Origin: an uncultured Kordiimonas sp.
GTDB lineage: Bacteria > Pseudomonadota > Alphaproteobacteria > Sphingomonadales > Kordiimonadaceae
Direction: 5' to 3'
Assembly: GCA_947503625.1 (NCBI GenBank)
Contig: CANNEK010000001.1
Location: 1,172,152-1,236,151, forward strand
DNA: 64,000 nucleotides
The translations under genes were made by a program, and so were the position numbers. Below, in pieces: positions 17,370 to 27,800 of the stretch (positions within the stretch are counted from its first letter, which is position 1; the number at the start of each line of letters is the position of its first letter). The notes beneath the pieces were generated by a model. The model saw only the letters and a list, made by a program, of their open reading frames with translations. It searched no databases and was not told where the DNA came from.

Positions 17370-18056
17370 TCAGAAATACCAACGCGCACCAAAGACAACA
17401 CGCCCCCTGCCTTCCCGGGCATCTAGCGACGAATTTTCATAAACAACACTCAACTCGGTATTGCCAATGAATGCTGAAAGACCTGCAGACCAGTCCCAAA
17501 GGTCACTGATCCCGCCACGAAAGTCATGGCCAACATGGCTGATGATCGTCAATGACGGCAAAGTCGGGACAGGAATTTCCAGGTCGGCAAAGGTGTAAAA
17601 GCTGTCGTTCTGAGGGTTGATCCAGCGCCCGTTCGGCGCGAAAGACGCACCGGACCGGACAAAAGCCAATCCGAAATCACGCGAAATCGAGGCTTTGAAT
17701 TCCGGATAAAACTGGCTGCTGTCACCATGAAAACTGTCGAGTTCGAACGAAAAATCATAGATGTAATCGCCCGCATCCAGTGAATAGCCTGTAAACATTT
17801 CCACGCGCCCATCGGCGCCGTTGAAGGTGTCTGCCATTCCGGCATCAAGACCAAAGTAAAAGCCGCTATCGTGGAACACACCGACGGACCCGAAGGCCGC
17901 GAAACCCCTATCCGATAAGGACAAACCGCGGTCCCGGTAATCGCTGGTACCGCCAACGTAACCATCAATTGAAAAACCATCGGCGTTCTGCGCACTGGCT
18001 GGCAATCCTGCTGCCAGTACACACACACAAGAAGCCAAAGTGATACGCACCGTCAC
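17370..18056 (-). CDS. TorF-family putative porin, 228 aa
   Basis: Signal peptide (residues 1-22, ending LPASA) followed by a beta-rich protein. The opening mature segment GYVGGTSDYRDRGLSLSD is the hallmark of the TorF/TIGR02001 porin family, and it ends in Phe (VVFGARWYF) like outer-membrane barrels. Alternating aromatic strands continue through the chain. It probably forms a small outer membrane channel; solute unknown. The start is four bases beyond the stop of the M23 peptidase gene, so the minus-strand order is xseA, M23, porin, likely one operon. Confidence 0.85.
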   Translation of the reverse strand: MTVRITLASCVCVLAAGLPASAQNADGFSIDGYVGGTSDYRDRGLSLSDRGFAAFGSVGVFHDSGFYFGLDAGMADTFNGADGRVEMFTGYSLDAGDYIYDFSFELDSFHGDSSQFYPEFKASISRDFGLAFVRSGASFAPNGRWINPQNDSFYTFADLEIPVPTLPSLTIISHVGHDFRGGISDLWDWSAGLSAFIGNTELSVVYENSSLDAREGRGRVVFGARWYF

Positions 18057-18059
18057 AAG

Positions 18060-18866
18060 CTATTCCTTTTCTAACAAAAGCATGGGGTCCAGTCGCACAT
18101 TACGCCAGTTCACCCGCCAGTCCACATGCGGCCCATTGGCCCGACCAGTGGCACCAATCGTTCCTATCTGATCACCTTGGTCCACACGTTGCCCCTCTGA
18201 AACGGTTACCGAATTCATATGAAACAGCGTTGATGTCACGCCGAGACCGTGATCAATAATCACAATCCCGCCTTCAAGCAGAAAATCAGGTGCTGCCAGT
18301 CGAACAACACCCCCGGCAGGCGCCCAGATAGGGGTTCCCGTATCTGCCGCAATATCAAGACCATAATGCGGGCTGCGGGGTTCACCGTTCAGAATGCGTT
18401 GGCTACCATAGAATCCGGAAAAACGGCCTTCCGCCGGTTTCACAAAACCGTCAAGCCACATGGTTTCCGGCATCATGACACCACGCGCAGACCTCACACG
18501 TCCAGTTTCAATTTTGCGCCTGTCACGCCACTCGGGTGGTGGCGTCACGGTTTTTGGCGGCAAACCATCGACACGTTCGATATCGAATTCCCGGTCTTCA
18601 ATAGTGAGTGCCTGCACTTCTGTGCGACCATCCGGATACGTATAAACAAGCTGTGCGTCAGATTGAGCATCACGACTGAAACCAACAACGAACACCCCCG
18701 AAGAATGCACAGGCACCGGTTCCTTGTTAAGCGTTATGGTCGACCCAGGTACCACCCGGCCCCAAAGCATGCCGCCCTGAACAGCCTGTCCTTCAAGGGC
18801 CGGTGCTGCTGTGGCAGGCAAAGACCAGCTTGCCCATAAACCAAAAAGAAATACTAAAATTCGCAT
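18060..18866 (-). CDS. Exported M23 (LytM-type) metallopeptidase, 268 aa
   Basis: Murein endopeptidase-like protein. Signal peptide (MRILVFLFGLWASWSLPATA), a beta domain with QGGMLWGRVVPGS, then the peptidase domain: SPHYGLDIAADTGTPIWAPAGG (first His and Asp zinc ligands), IIDHGLGVTSTLFHMN and GRANGPHVDWRVNW. In textbook M23 enzymes the last block is HxH; here it is HxD, a substitution common in this alphaproteobacterial subfamily. The start at 18866 gives the proper signal peptide; an upstream in-frame ATG at 18896 does not. It lies between xseA and the porin on the same strand. Likely cleaves peptidoglycan crosslinks or regulates such enzymes. Confidence 0.85.
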   Translation of the reverse strand: MRILVFLFGLWASWSLPATAAPALEGQAVQGGMLWGRVVPGSTITLNKEPVPVHSSGVFVVGFSRDAQSDAQLVYTYPDGRTEVQALTIEDREFDIERVDGLPPKTVTPPPEWRDRRKIETGRVRSARGVMMPETMWLDGFVKPAEGRFSGFYGSQRILNGEPRSPHYGLDIAADTGTPIWAPAGGVVRLAAPDFLLEGGIVIIDHGLGVTSTLFHMNSVTVSEGQRVDQGDQIGTIGATGRANGPHVDWRVNWRNVRLDPMLLLEKE

Positions 18867-18917
18867 ACAACCATCATTCCCGTTAAAAAGAGGCAAAAGA
18901 GCGGCACGAACGGGGCA

Positions 18918-20366
18918 TCAGAACAGCTTCCCCTGCCGGACGTCCTGCCTGGATTTCCCGTCCTTTGTCGGCTTTTTCCCCCGTGTTGGCGCAGGTGATG
19001 CCAAAGATGCCTTTTCGTCATCAATATGTGCCCTGCGCACACCGTCTGCGAAACGAATGGCTACCCTGTCACCGGCTCCCAGTCCTGCCGCTTTCGAAAT
19101 CGGCGCACCCGCATCGTTCTCCACCAACGCAAATCCGCGATCAAGAACCCGCTCGTAAGAGAGACTTTCAAGCATCCGTGACGTCGCTGACAATTTCTCG
19201 GACCGCACGCCAATGGTTCTTTGGTATGCGGGGGCCAGTCTGTTGCCCAAAACAAGACTTTCACGCTGCTGGTAGCTCAACGTCTGCGACAGCCGACCCG
19301 GGGTCAAGGCACCGCCAATACGGTTCAGATCACTCTTTTTCCGTTGAGTGATAAAGGCCAGAGCCCTTGGTAGCCGTTCACAGACATCATCGAAACGCTG
19401 CTGCAAAAGCCCCAGAATGTCTGCGGGTTTGGGCAGAGCCCTGTCGAGAGCTGTTAGCTTCTCCTGCCGCGCCTGAATAAGGCTCTGACGTTGCCCCGCA
19501 AGCCTGCGACCAAGGTCGGAAATCGTCAATGACAGCTCTTCACGCACCGGCACCGCCATCTCGGCAGCGCCTGTCGGCGTGGGCGCCCTGAGATCAGAAG
19601 CATGGTCAATCAGTGTGGTGTCCGTCTCGTGGCCAACGGCGGATATAACAGGTATGTCACTTTCTGCCGTTGCCCTGACAACGTTTTCCTCGTTGAAGGA
19701 CCACAAATCTTCTATAGACCCGCCTCCACGCGCAACCACCAGCAAATCGGGCCGCGGCACAGGGCCATCGGGCTTCAGGTTATTGAAACCCCTGATTGCC
19801 TCGGTCACCTGATCTGCCGCGCCCTGCCCCTGCACAAGCACCGGCCAAACAATGACACGCCTTGGAAACCGGTCGTTCAAACGGTGCAAAATATCCCGGA
19901 TAACGGCCCCTGTCGGCGAGGTAACAACACCAATAACACATGGCAAAAACGGTATCGGTTTTTTATTAGCCTCATCAAACAACCCTTCTGCTGCAAGCTT
20001 CTTGCGGCGCTCATCCAGAAGAGCCATCAGAGCCCCCGCACCAGCGGGCTCCATAGTGTCGACAACCATCTGATATTTTGAACGCGCTGCATAGGTGGTC
20101 AGCTTGCCGCTGCAGATCACCTCAAGGCCGTCCTCTGGACGAAACGACAATTTCTGGGCCTGACCCCGCCAGCACACCCCGTCCAACACAGACTTTTCGT
20201 CTTTGAGAGCAAAATACAGATGCCCTGACGCCGCATGTTTGACACCAGAGAGTTCCGCCCGGACACGCACATACCCGAACTGGTCCTCGACAGACCGCTT
20301 CAAAGCGCCCGAAAGCTCTGAAACACTATATTCCTGAACATTGGATACAGGCCAGTCTTCTGTCAT
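18918..20366 (-). CDS. xseA: Exodeoxyribonuclease VII large subunit, 482 aa
   Basis: Catalytic subunit of ExoVII, which degrades single-stranded DNA from both ends in the cytoplasm. The N-terminal OB-fold begins VQEYSVSELSGALKRSVED; the catalytic core contains VVTSPTGAVIRDILHRLNDRFP, VARGGGSIEDLWSFNEE and SAVGHETDTTLIDHASDLRAPTPTGAAEMA. The long coiled-coil region follows, and a C-terminal DRGFALVEND block. Length is normal (456 in E. coli). The gene is divergent from purD across 174 bases, a conserved alphaproteobacterial arrangement. The small subunit XseB is not in the window. Confidence 0.96.
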   Translation of the reverse strand: MTEDWPVSNVQEYSVSELSGALKRSVEDQFGYVRVRAELSGVKHAASGHLYFALKDEKSVLDGVCWRGQAQKLSFRPEDGLEVICSGKLTTYAARSKYQMVVDTMEPAGAGALMALLDERRKKLAAEGLFDEANKKPIPFLPCVIGVVTSPTGAVIRDILHRLNDRFPRRVIVWPVLVQGQGAADQVTEAIRGFNNLKPDGPVPRPDLLVVARGGGSIEDLWSFNEENVVRATAESDIPVISAVGHETDTTLIDHASDLRAPTPTGAAEMAVPVREELSLTISDLGRRLAGQRQSLIQARQEKLTALDRALPKPADILGLLQQRFDDVCERLPRALAFITQRKKSDLNRIGGALTPGRLSQTLSYQQRESLVLGNRLAPAYQRTIGVRSEKLSATSRMLESLSYERVLDRGFALVENDAGAPISKAAGLGAGDRVAIRFADGVRRAHIDDEKASLASPAPTRGKKPTKDGKSRQDVRQGKLF

Positions 20367-20540
20367 GGCGATACCCTGTTTGACGCTGACCCGTTACGTA
20401 AAAACGGTTGATCTGAAGTCATGAAAAATTCACGCGGATAATCCTGATTAAAAGCAATAAACACTTCGGCCTTGAGTGGGCACAAACCTATGATACAAGA
20501 AGCGTGCTTTCAAGATGACAACGGGGGCAAGGGATTAAAA

Positions 20541-21827
20541 ATGAATATAGTTTTGATTGGATCCGGCGGACGCGAGCATGCGCTGGCATGGAAGATTGCA
20601 CAAAGCCCCCTGGTTGGCACCCTTTACTGTGCCACAGGCAACGGCGGCATTGCCGACTGTAGCACGTGTGTGGATCTGGATGTAACCGATCATCCCGCTG
20701 TTATCAGGTTTTGCCGCGACCATGATGTCAACCTGGTCGTCGTCGGCCCCGAAGCGCCACTTGTTGCCGGCATTGCCGATGACCTTGAAGCTGCGGGCAT
20801 AAAAGTGTTTGGCCCCGGAAAACTGGCCGCTCAACTGGAGGGGTCAAAAGGTTTCACCAAGGATATCTGCGCAAAATACAATATTCCCACCGCTGCTTAC
20901 GGTCGGTTTTCTGACGTCGCCTCGGCCAAAACATATGTCAGGGAGCAGGGAGCGCCGATCGTCGTTAAGGCTGATGGCCTGGCAGCGGGCAAAGGCGTGA
21001 TCATCGCTGAAACAATCAAAGAGGCCCACGATGCCATAGACATGATGTTTGACGGCGCTTTTGGCGACGCAGGCGTTGAGGTGGTTATTGAGGAATTTAT
21101 GGAAGGTGAAGAAGCGAGCTTTTTTGCTCTGGCAGATGGCCACACCACCCTTCCCCTGGCAACAGCGCAGGACCATAAAGCTGTTGGCGAGGGTGATACC
21201 GGGCCAAACACCGGCGGCATGGGAGCCTATTCCCCCGCGCCTGTAATGACGGACGCGCTTGTCAAAAGAGTAATGGCTGAAATCATCCAGCCAACAGCGC
21301 AGGCCATGGTCGATATTGGGTGCCCGTATAAAGGTGTGTTTTTCGCTGGGTTGATGATCACAAAGGATGGACCCAAATTGATAGAATACAACTGTCGCTT
21401 TGGAGACCCCGAGTGTCAGGTGCTGATGATGCGTATGGAAAGTGATATTGTTCCATTGCTGATGGCTGTTGCGACGGGATCTCTCGGCGACCACTCTATA
21501 AGCTGGTCTGATGATGCTGCCTTGACCGTTGTTATGGCAGCGAACGGCTATCCGGGTTCATACGAGAAGGGAAGCACGATCAGAGGTCTGGATACCGCAA
21601 GCCAACACCAGAACGTCCAAGTCTTTCACGCTGGCACAAAGCAACATTCTGATACAATCGCGGCAATTGGCGGTCGTGTTTTGAACGTTACAGCTTTGGG
21701 GGAAAATGTTACAGACGCGCAAGAACGAGCCTATTCCGCAATTGACAATATTGACTGGCCAGACGGGTTTTTCCGCCGTGATATAGGCTGGCGTGCTGTT
21801 GCCCGCGAGAAGAATTCGAAAGACTAG
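20541..21827 (+). CDS. purD: Phosphoribosylamine-glycine ligase (GAR synthetase), 428 aa
   Basis: Second step of de novo purine synthesis, joining glycine to phosphoribosylamine with ATP. The N-terminal domain begins [22 protein letters not shown]-grasp features include [65 protein letters not shown] and [16 protein letters not shown]. The start at 20541 is fixed by the family N-terminus and an upstream GGGCAAGGG; the frame itself is open from 20472. Length matches the family. It converges with the histidine kinase gene, nine bases apart. Confidence 0.97.
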   Translation: MNIVLIGSGGREHALAWKIAQSPLVGTLYCATGNGGIADCSTCVDLDVTDHPAVIRFCRDHDVNLVVVGPEAPLVAGIADDLEAAGIKVFGPGKLAAQLEGSKGFTKDICAKYNIPTAAYGRFSDVASAKTYVREQGAPIVVKADGLAAGKGVIIAETIKEAHDAIDMMFDGAFGDAGVEVVIEEFMEGEEASFFALADGHTTLPLATAQDHKAVGEGDTGPNTGGMGAYSPAPVMTDALVKRVMAEIIQPTAQAMVDIGCPYKGVFFAGLMITKDGPKLIEYNCRFGDPECQVLMMRMESDIVPLLMAVATGSLGDHSISWSDDAALTVVMAANGYPGSYEKGSTIRGLDTASQHQNVQVFHAGTKQHSDTIAAIGGRVLNVTALGENVTDAQERAYSAIDNIDWPDGFFRRDIGWRAVAREKNSKD

Positions 21828-21836
21828 TTTCGGACG

Positions 21837-23450
21837 CTAGCCTGTAGCTGCAAAATCAGCAACTGCGTCACGCAGATGAACAGACTGTGCAGGGAAAAAT
21901 ACCCTGACAAGCGTTCCCTGGCCGGGCTCGCTTTCAATAGTCATTTTTGCATTTAGTTTTTCCGCGAATGCTGCAACAAGAGGCAGGCCCAACCCGGAAC
22001 CCTGCTGGGATCTGCTGATGCTGGAATCAACCTGACCAAACGGTCTCTTGGCGACGGCGATCTCCTCCACGGTCATGCCGATGCCGGTATCACAAACTGC
22101 CAGGCACGCACCGCCGTCAGACGTGGCTTTAAAGCTCACGTCAATGGTGCCGCCCCGTTGGGTGAATTTAACCGAGTTGGATAGTAGATTGATCGCGATC
22201 TGTTTAAGAAGCCGTTCATCGGCCTCAAGTAGCATCTTGCGGTCAAACTGGCGACTGATGACAACGTCGCCCTCTGCTGCACGCTGATGTACAAGGCGCA
22301 AACACATCTCGAAACAGGGAACAGGGTCAAGCAACTCGATATGCGCTTCAAGTCTGCCCGCTTCCACTTTCGACAAGTCCAGAATATCGTTGATAATTGA
22401 CAAAAGATGGGTGCCGCTTTTGTGAATATCATTTGCATATTCACCATGCTTTTCAGCAAGGCTTTTGCCACCAACGCCGTCCCTGATCAGCTCTGAAAAA
22501 CCGAGGATAGCATTGAGCGGCGTCCTTAGCTCGTGACTCATATTAGCCAAAAACTCTGACTTGGTCCTGTTCGACAATTCAGCTGCATCTCGCGTGCGCT
22601 GCAACTCCTGCGCATGTGAAATTTCCTCTGTCACATCCCGCCCGGTCATGAGCAAGAGTGGTGCGGCAACGCCATCAATCCGGCGCGCAAACAGCCGAAA
22701 ATGCCTTATGATGCCGCCGCGTGTGGTGAGCGCGGCAGGAATATCCGTCACAGAGGCCGTTGTTCGGAGCTCTTCGATAAACCGGTCAAAGAAAGTTGGC
22801 TCCGACCACATACTCAAACCACCAACCGGCTTCCCGATAACACCATCTTTTCTGTGCCCGAATATGTTCAAAAAAGTCGGGTTCACATCCAGCACGTGTG
22901 CATCTGTCAGGTCAAACAACAGCATGAATTCGGGCGTAACATTAAAAATATTCCTGAAAAGGTCAGAGCTCAACTGAGCCTTGTTTCGCTTTTCAATATC
23001 TTCAGAAATATCGTTCAGGTATGCGACAACAGACGTCTTGCCACCCCATTCCAGCACGGCAGCACGGCATGAAACCCATACCTCACCCCCGTCAGCACGC
23101 AGCAAACGAAACTCATATTTTTCCGAAACATCCTCGCCGGAAATTCTGGCTCGAAAAGTCTGGTCCACCTTATGGCGATCCGCCGGATGAACCCATTCTT
23201 CAATAGGGCGCGACAGTCCATCAAATGCCTCGAAATCAGCATCCACGATGTCGAACATGGCTTTGTTGGCAAAGACAACTTCACTGCCAGTACGCACCAA
23301 AACACCTTCGGTTATCGCGTCCAGCAAATGCGCCTGCGCTGCCATATCGCTGTTCTCGTGTTTGTTGTAAGGGTTTCCTGACGTTGGCACCGTGAGACTG
23401 CTTTCCTGCATATCCTTTTCTAGTGCAGACAATAGTGTCCAATTGTTCAC
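21837..23450 (-). CDS. Orphan PAS-PAS sensor histidine kinase, 537 aa
   Basis: Two tandem PAS domains (about residues 40-160 and 165-285), then a HisKA dimerisation domain with the phosphoacceptor His in SHELRTPLNAILGFSEL, and a HATPase domain with NLLSNSVKFT (N box), VCDTGIGM (G1) and QGSGLGLPL (G2). No membrane segment or receiver domain is visible, so it is a soluble sensor for a cytoplasmic cue. No response regulator gene is adjacent. The frame opens at a GTG without a clear ribosome site; starts at ATG 23411 or 23345 are possible. It is divergent from the RND efflux pair, which makes it a candidate regulator only by position. Confidence 0.88.
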   Translation of the reverse strand: MNNWTLLSALEKDMQESSLTVPTSGNPYNKHENSDMAAQAHLLDAITEGVLVRTGSEVVFANKAMFDIVDADFEAFDGLSRPIEEWVHPADRHKVDQTFRARISGEDVSEKYEFRLLRADGGEVWVSCRAAVLEWGGKTSVVAYLNDISEDIEKRNKAQLSSDLFRNIFNVTPEFMLLFDLTDAHVLDVNPTFLNIFGHRKDGVIGKPVGGLSMWSEPTFFDRFIEELRTTASVTDIPAALTTRGGIIRHFRLFARRIDGVAAPLLLMTGRDVTEEISHAQELQRTRDAAELSNRTKSEFLANMSHELRTPLNAILGFSELIRDGVGGKSLAEKHGEYANDIHKSGTHLLSIINDILDLSKVEAGRLEAHIELLDPVPCFEMCLRLVHQRAAEGDVVISRQFDRKMLLEADERLLKQIAINLLSNSVKFTQRGGTIDVSFKATSDGGACLAVCDTGIGMTVEEIAVAKRPFGQVDSSISRSQQGSGLGLPLVAAFAEKLNAKMTIESEPGQGTLVRVFFPAQSVHLRDAVADFAATG

Positions 23451-23662
23451 AAATGATGAATTTCATTGATGGAAAAATTGCTTTTTTGCCGCCGCAAGCC
23501 CAAAAATTTGGCGAAAACTATTAGATTTAGAACAATTTTTGCTAATCTTAGTGTTTAATTTTTGTCAGTGACTTCCATATACAATTAAGATATATCTGTA
23601 AGAATAAACAAAAGTGGCAAAAAAGCCGCTGGATAATAACGACAAAACATTGCGAGGATAAA
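23451..23662. promoter_or_regulatory. AT-rich divergent region between histidine kinase and RND operon
   Basis: A 212-base, strongly AT-rich gap containing the ten-base palindrome AGATATATCT at 23588-23597. It must hold promoters for both directions. No confident -35/-10 pair was assigned. Confidence 0.3.
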
Positions 23663-24850
23663 GTGAGGAAAATACTCAAGTACGCTACACCTGCATTGGT
23701 GATAGCTGCTGGGGTCGGTTCTGTAATAGTACTGGCCGAAGCAAAAGAAGCTCCTGAAAAAAAAGTTGAAGAAGCACGCCTTGTTTCCCTTTATGTGGAT
23801 GAAGTGCGTTCTGAACGTGTAACCGTCACTGTGCGCACCCAGGGTGAAGTTCGCGCCAAAACCAATATTGGACTGGTCCCTCAGGTTACTGGCCGCGTTG
23901 TTTCTGTTGCGGAAGCATTTAACGAAGGCGGACATTTCGAACCCGGGCAAACACTTCTTCAAATTGATGATTCGGACTATAAGCTGGCAGTTACCAGTGC
24001 CGAAGCACGCGTCGCGGAAGCTGCCGTTCGCGTCCAGCAGGAACTTGCCGACGCCAGCATCAAAGCCAAACAATGGGAAGAATGGGTTGTAGACGGCGAG
24101 CCAACACCGCTTGCTCTCAATAAACCCCAGGTCGCCGAAGCTCAGGCAAAACTGCGCGCAGCGGAAGCCGACCTTGAAACAGCACGCCTCAATCTGGAGC
24201 GTACACAGATCAAATTGCCATTCCGCGGGCGGGTGACCGAACGGGCTATAGGTCTTGGTGAATTCGTCTCCGTTGGCACCAACCTGGGCCGGGTTTTTGC
24301 GACAGACACAGTCGAAGTCCGCCTGCCTCTGACCGACGCACAACTGGCCGAACTGGCACTGCCAATCGGCTTCTCACCGGATGCAACAAATGCACCTTCT
24401 GTGTCGCTGTCAGCAATCGTTGGCGGCAAACGTCATTCCTGGCAGGGGCATATCAAGCGAGTGAACGCCTCCGTGGATAACCAGACCCGGCTGGTTTATG
24501 TCGTGGCTGAAGTGGATGACCCATACGGGTCTGCCGCAGACGATGGTATGCCACTCGCGGTCGGACTGTTTGTCTCTGCTGAAATTGAAGGCGTTGTCCC
24601 GCATGATGCGATGGTCATGCCGCGCACGGCCCTCCGCAAGCAGGACAAAGTCTATGTCATCACCGACGAAAACAAGCTGGAGATACGGACTGTCAATGTA
24701 CTGTCCACATCCCAAGACCGGGTGATTGTTCTGGGCGGCGTCCAAGACGGCGACAAGGTGGTAACAGCACCGGTTCGCAGTGCCTATAATGGAATGCCGG
24801 CGCAGCCAATCACACGAAGCGCCAGCCAGCAGACCTCTGTGTCACGCTGA
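23663..24850 (+). CDS. RND efflux membrane fusion protein, 395 aa
   Basis: Periplasmic adaptor of an RND pump. It starts with GTG (GCGAGGATAA upstream is a good ribosome site), has an N-terminal hydrophobic anchor (YATPALVIAAGVGSVIVLA), then the lipoyl half-motif VPQVTGRVVSVAEAF and GQTLLQIDDSDY, a helical hairpin (residues about 100-165) and the second lipoyl half LPFRGRVTERAIGLGEFVSVG. The beta-barrel and membrane-proximal domains follow. It is 12 bases upstream of the permease gene, forming the usual pair. No outer-membrane TolC-like partner lies beside it. Confidence 0.92.
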   Translation: MRKILKYATPALVIAAGVGSVIVLAEAKEAPEKKVEEARLVSLYVDEVRSERVTVTVRTQGEVRAKTNIGLVPQVTGRVVSVAEAFNEGGHFEPGQTLLQIDDSDYKLAVTSAEARVAEAAVRVQQELADASIKAKQWEEWVVDGEPTPLALNKPQVAEAQAKLRAAEADLETARLNLERTQIKLPFRGRVTERAIGLGEFVSVGTNLGRVFATDTVEVRLPLTDAQLAELALPIGFSPDATNAPSVSLSAIVGGKRHSWQGHIKRVNASVDNQTRLVYVVAEVDDPYGSAADDGMPLAVGLFVSAEIEGVVPHDAMVMPRTALRKQDKVYVITDENKLEIRTVNVLSTSQDRVIVLGGVQDGDKVVTAPVRSAYNGMPAQPITRSASQQTSVSR

Positions 24851-24862
24851 TAGGGGGACATC

Positions 24863-27800
24863 ATGAATAAATTGATTGAATGGTGGGCGCGCAACACGGT
24901 TGCTGCCAACCTGTTAATGATCGGTATCATCCTTGGGGGTGTTCTCGGTTTCTTCAAAATGGAACGGGAAATCGACCCGACTGTGCGCTTTAGTGGCCTG
25001 CAGGTAACTGTCTCCTGGCCGGGTGCCGGACCAAAAGAGATAGAAGAACAGATCATTTCCAGAATTGAAGAGAGTTTCTCTGATCTGGATAATATTGATT
25101 TCATCCGCTCCATATCTCGCGAAGGTAGCGGCAATGTCTGGATGAGAGCGCTGGATACAGTGGACTTTACCCAGTTCATGAATGATGCCAACGAACGCAT
25201 CGACAGCATCAACTCGTTCCCGCGTGACATGGAGCCACCCACTGTCCAGCAATGGATAAACCGCGACGAATTCATGCGTATTGCGGTGCACGGCGATGTA
25301 ACCGAACGCGAGCTCAAGCGGCTGGCAGAAACCATGCGTCGTGAAGTCGCCAATCTGCCAAACATTTCGCTGGTAGAACTTTTTGGTACGCGCCGTGAAG
25401 AAGTCTCCATCGAGGTTTCTGAAGAATCGCTGCGGCGCTACAACATCAGCTTTGCTGACGTCGCAACAGCAATCCGCAACAGCAGCCTGAATCTCTCGTC
25501 CGGTTCAGTGCGAACAGATGCCGGAGACCTGCAGCTTTCAGTCCGCAACCGCGCCGACACGCAAGCAGAATTCGGCGACATCATCGTGCGCCAGACAGGT
25601 GACGGCGGAACGATCCGTGTCCGGGATGTCGCAAACGTCAATGACGGCTTCGAAGACAACGAAATCCTCGCAACACTGAACGGTGAACCCGCAGTTCTTA
25701 TCCAGGTTATGTCTGGTGAGACAATGCACATTGTTGAAGCATCAAACGCGGTCAGCGAGTGGATTGAAGAACGCCGGGAAACACTTCCCACAGGGGTGTC
25801 TCTAACGCTGTGGACCGATCAGGCTGAAGATTTCAAGAGTCGCATGAGCACCATTATGGGCGCCGCCGGACAAGGCTTGATTCTGGTCATGATTGTTCTA
25901 ATGCTGACTCTTCGTCCGATTGTGGCCTTCTGGGTTTCCGTCGGCATCGCGACAGCCTATGCAGGGGCATTTGTATTGCTGCCATCTGTCGATGTTTCGC
26001 TCAACATGATCTCGACCTTTGCGTTTTTGCTGGTGCTCGGGATTGTCGTTGATGACGCGATTGTTGTCGGAGAAAGCATCCACACCGAAAGCCAGAAAAC
26101 CGGCGGCGGCATTACAGCATCGGTTTTTGGGGCACAGCTGGTAGCCAAACCTGTCGTTTTCGGTGTCCTGACCACTGTTATCGCGTTCCTGCCATGGCTG
26201 TTTATTTCAGGCGGAACCAGCGAGTTCACACGCCACATTACCTGGGTTGTGATCCTCGCGCTGGCTTTCTCCCTGATTGAAGCACTGCTCATTCTGCCAG
26301 CTCACCTGTCCAAGCTGAGGCCGCGCGAACACTTTGGCACGTTTGGCACCAAGCAGAAAAAAATCGCGGAAAGCATCACCACTTTTGCCGAGAAATATTA
26401 TCGCCCTGCAAGCCAGTGGGCCGTTAGCCATGCATGGCTCGTTACAGCGATTTTTGTTGCCGTTTATATGGTGTTTGTTTCGGGTCTTCTTGGAAACGGC
26501 TACGTAAAAACAGCCTTCCAGCCAGAGTTTGAGTCAGAAGAGATTAACATTGACGTCACTCTGCCAGACGGCACTCCATACAGCCGTGCCGAAGAAGTTC
26601 TGGCACAGATGCAGGCTGCCCAGGAAGCCCTGGTGGCTGAAGTAAGCGCCGAAACAGACGGTGAGAACAATCTGATTGAAAACTGGTACACCCGGTCTCG
26701 CCGCGACAGTGTCATTGCGATCGTCAAGCTTGCGCCACCTGAAGTGCGCTCAATGCCGGCTAAAGATGCTGCACTGCGCCTCAGGGAACTCATGGGCGAC
26801 ATTCCTGATGCCGAGGAAGTAACGGTTCGCTACACGCTCAACCAGAACGACCCCGGCATGCAGTTCTCGATCAGTCACCCTGATCTCGATATGCTGCAGG
26901 AAGCGTCCGATGACTTCATGGAACACCTTCGCAGCTATGATGCTCTTTATGACATCCGCGACAACATCTCTGGTGCCACCGAAGAAATTCAGATGTCTCT
27001 TAAGCCCGGAGCAGAGAAACTCGATCTGACGATTGCTGAGGTTTCGCGCCAGGTTCGCCAGGCTTACTTTGGTGAAGAAGTGCAGCGCCTGCCAAGAGAC
27101 GGCCAGGATGTGAAAGTCATGGTCAAATATCCGATTGATGCACGTCGCAACATCGAAAGCCTGAAACACTTCCGGGTCCGTACAAGCGATGGCCGCGAAG
27201 TGCCGCTGGAGTCAGTAGCGAACCTGACTTATGCACCTGGCATCAGCCAGATACTGCATTGGGATCGTCGCCGTGCAACCATCGTAAGTGCTGACCTCAA
27301 GGACGATGTCCGCGATGACATCATGGAAGACCTGAACGAGAACTTCTTCCCTGAATGGGAAAAGCGCTTCCCAGGTGTTGCACGCGGTGCCATTGGTCAG
27401 GCAGAAGGTGAACGCCGCTTCTTCGCAGAAGTGTTCAGCCTGTACGCTACGGCCTTCTTTGCCATGTACATGCTGCTGGCAATTGCCTTCCGCAGTTACT
27501 TCCAGCCAGTGCTCATCATGGTGGCAATTCCGTTTGCCTTTGTTGGCGCGGTGTTGGGCCACTATGTTACTGACCTCACGCTGGCGATCTTCAGTTACTT
27601 CGGAGTAGCGGCTGCGGCAGGCGTTGTGGTGAACGACAATCTGGTTCTGGTGGATTATACCAACAGGCTAAGAGAGCGTGGCGTCGAGCATATTCAGGCT
27701 GTTGTGGATGCGGGTGTCGCTCGCTTCCGCCCGATCTTCCTGACAACGCTCACCACCTTCATCGGCCTTGTGCCCATGATGCTGGAGAGGTCCACTCAGG

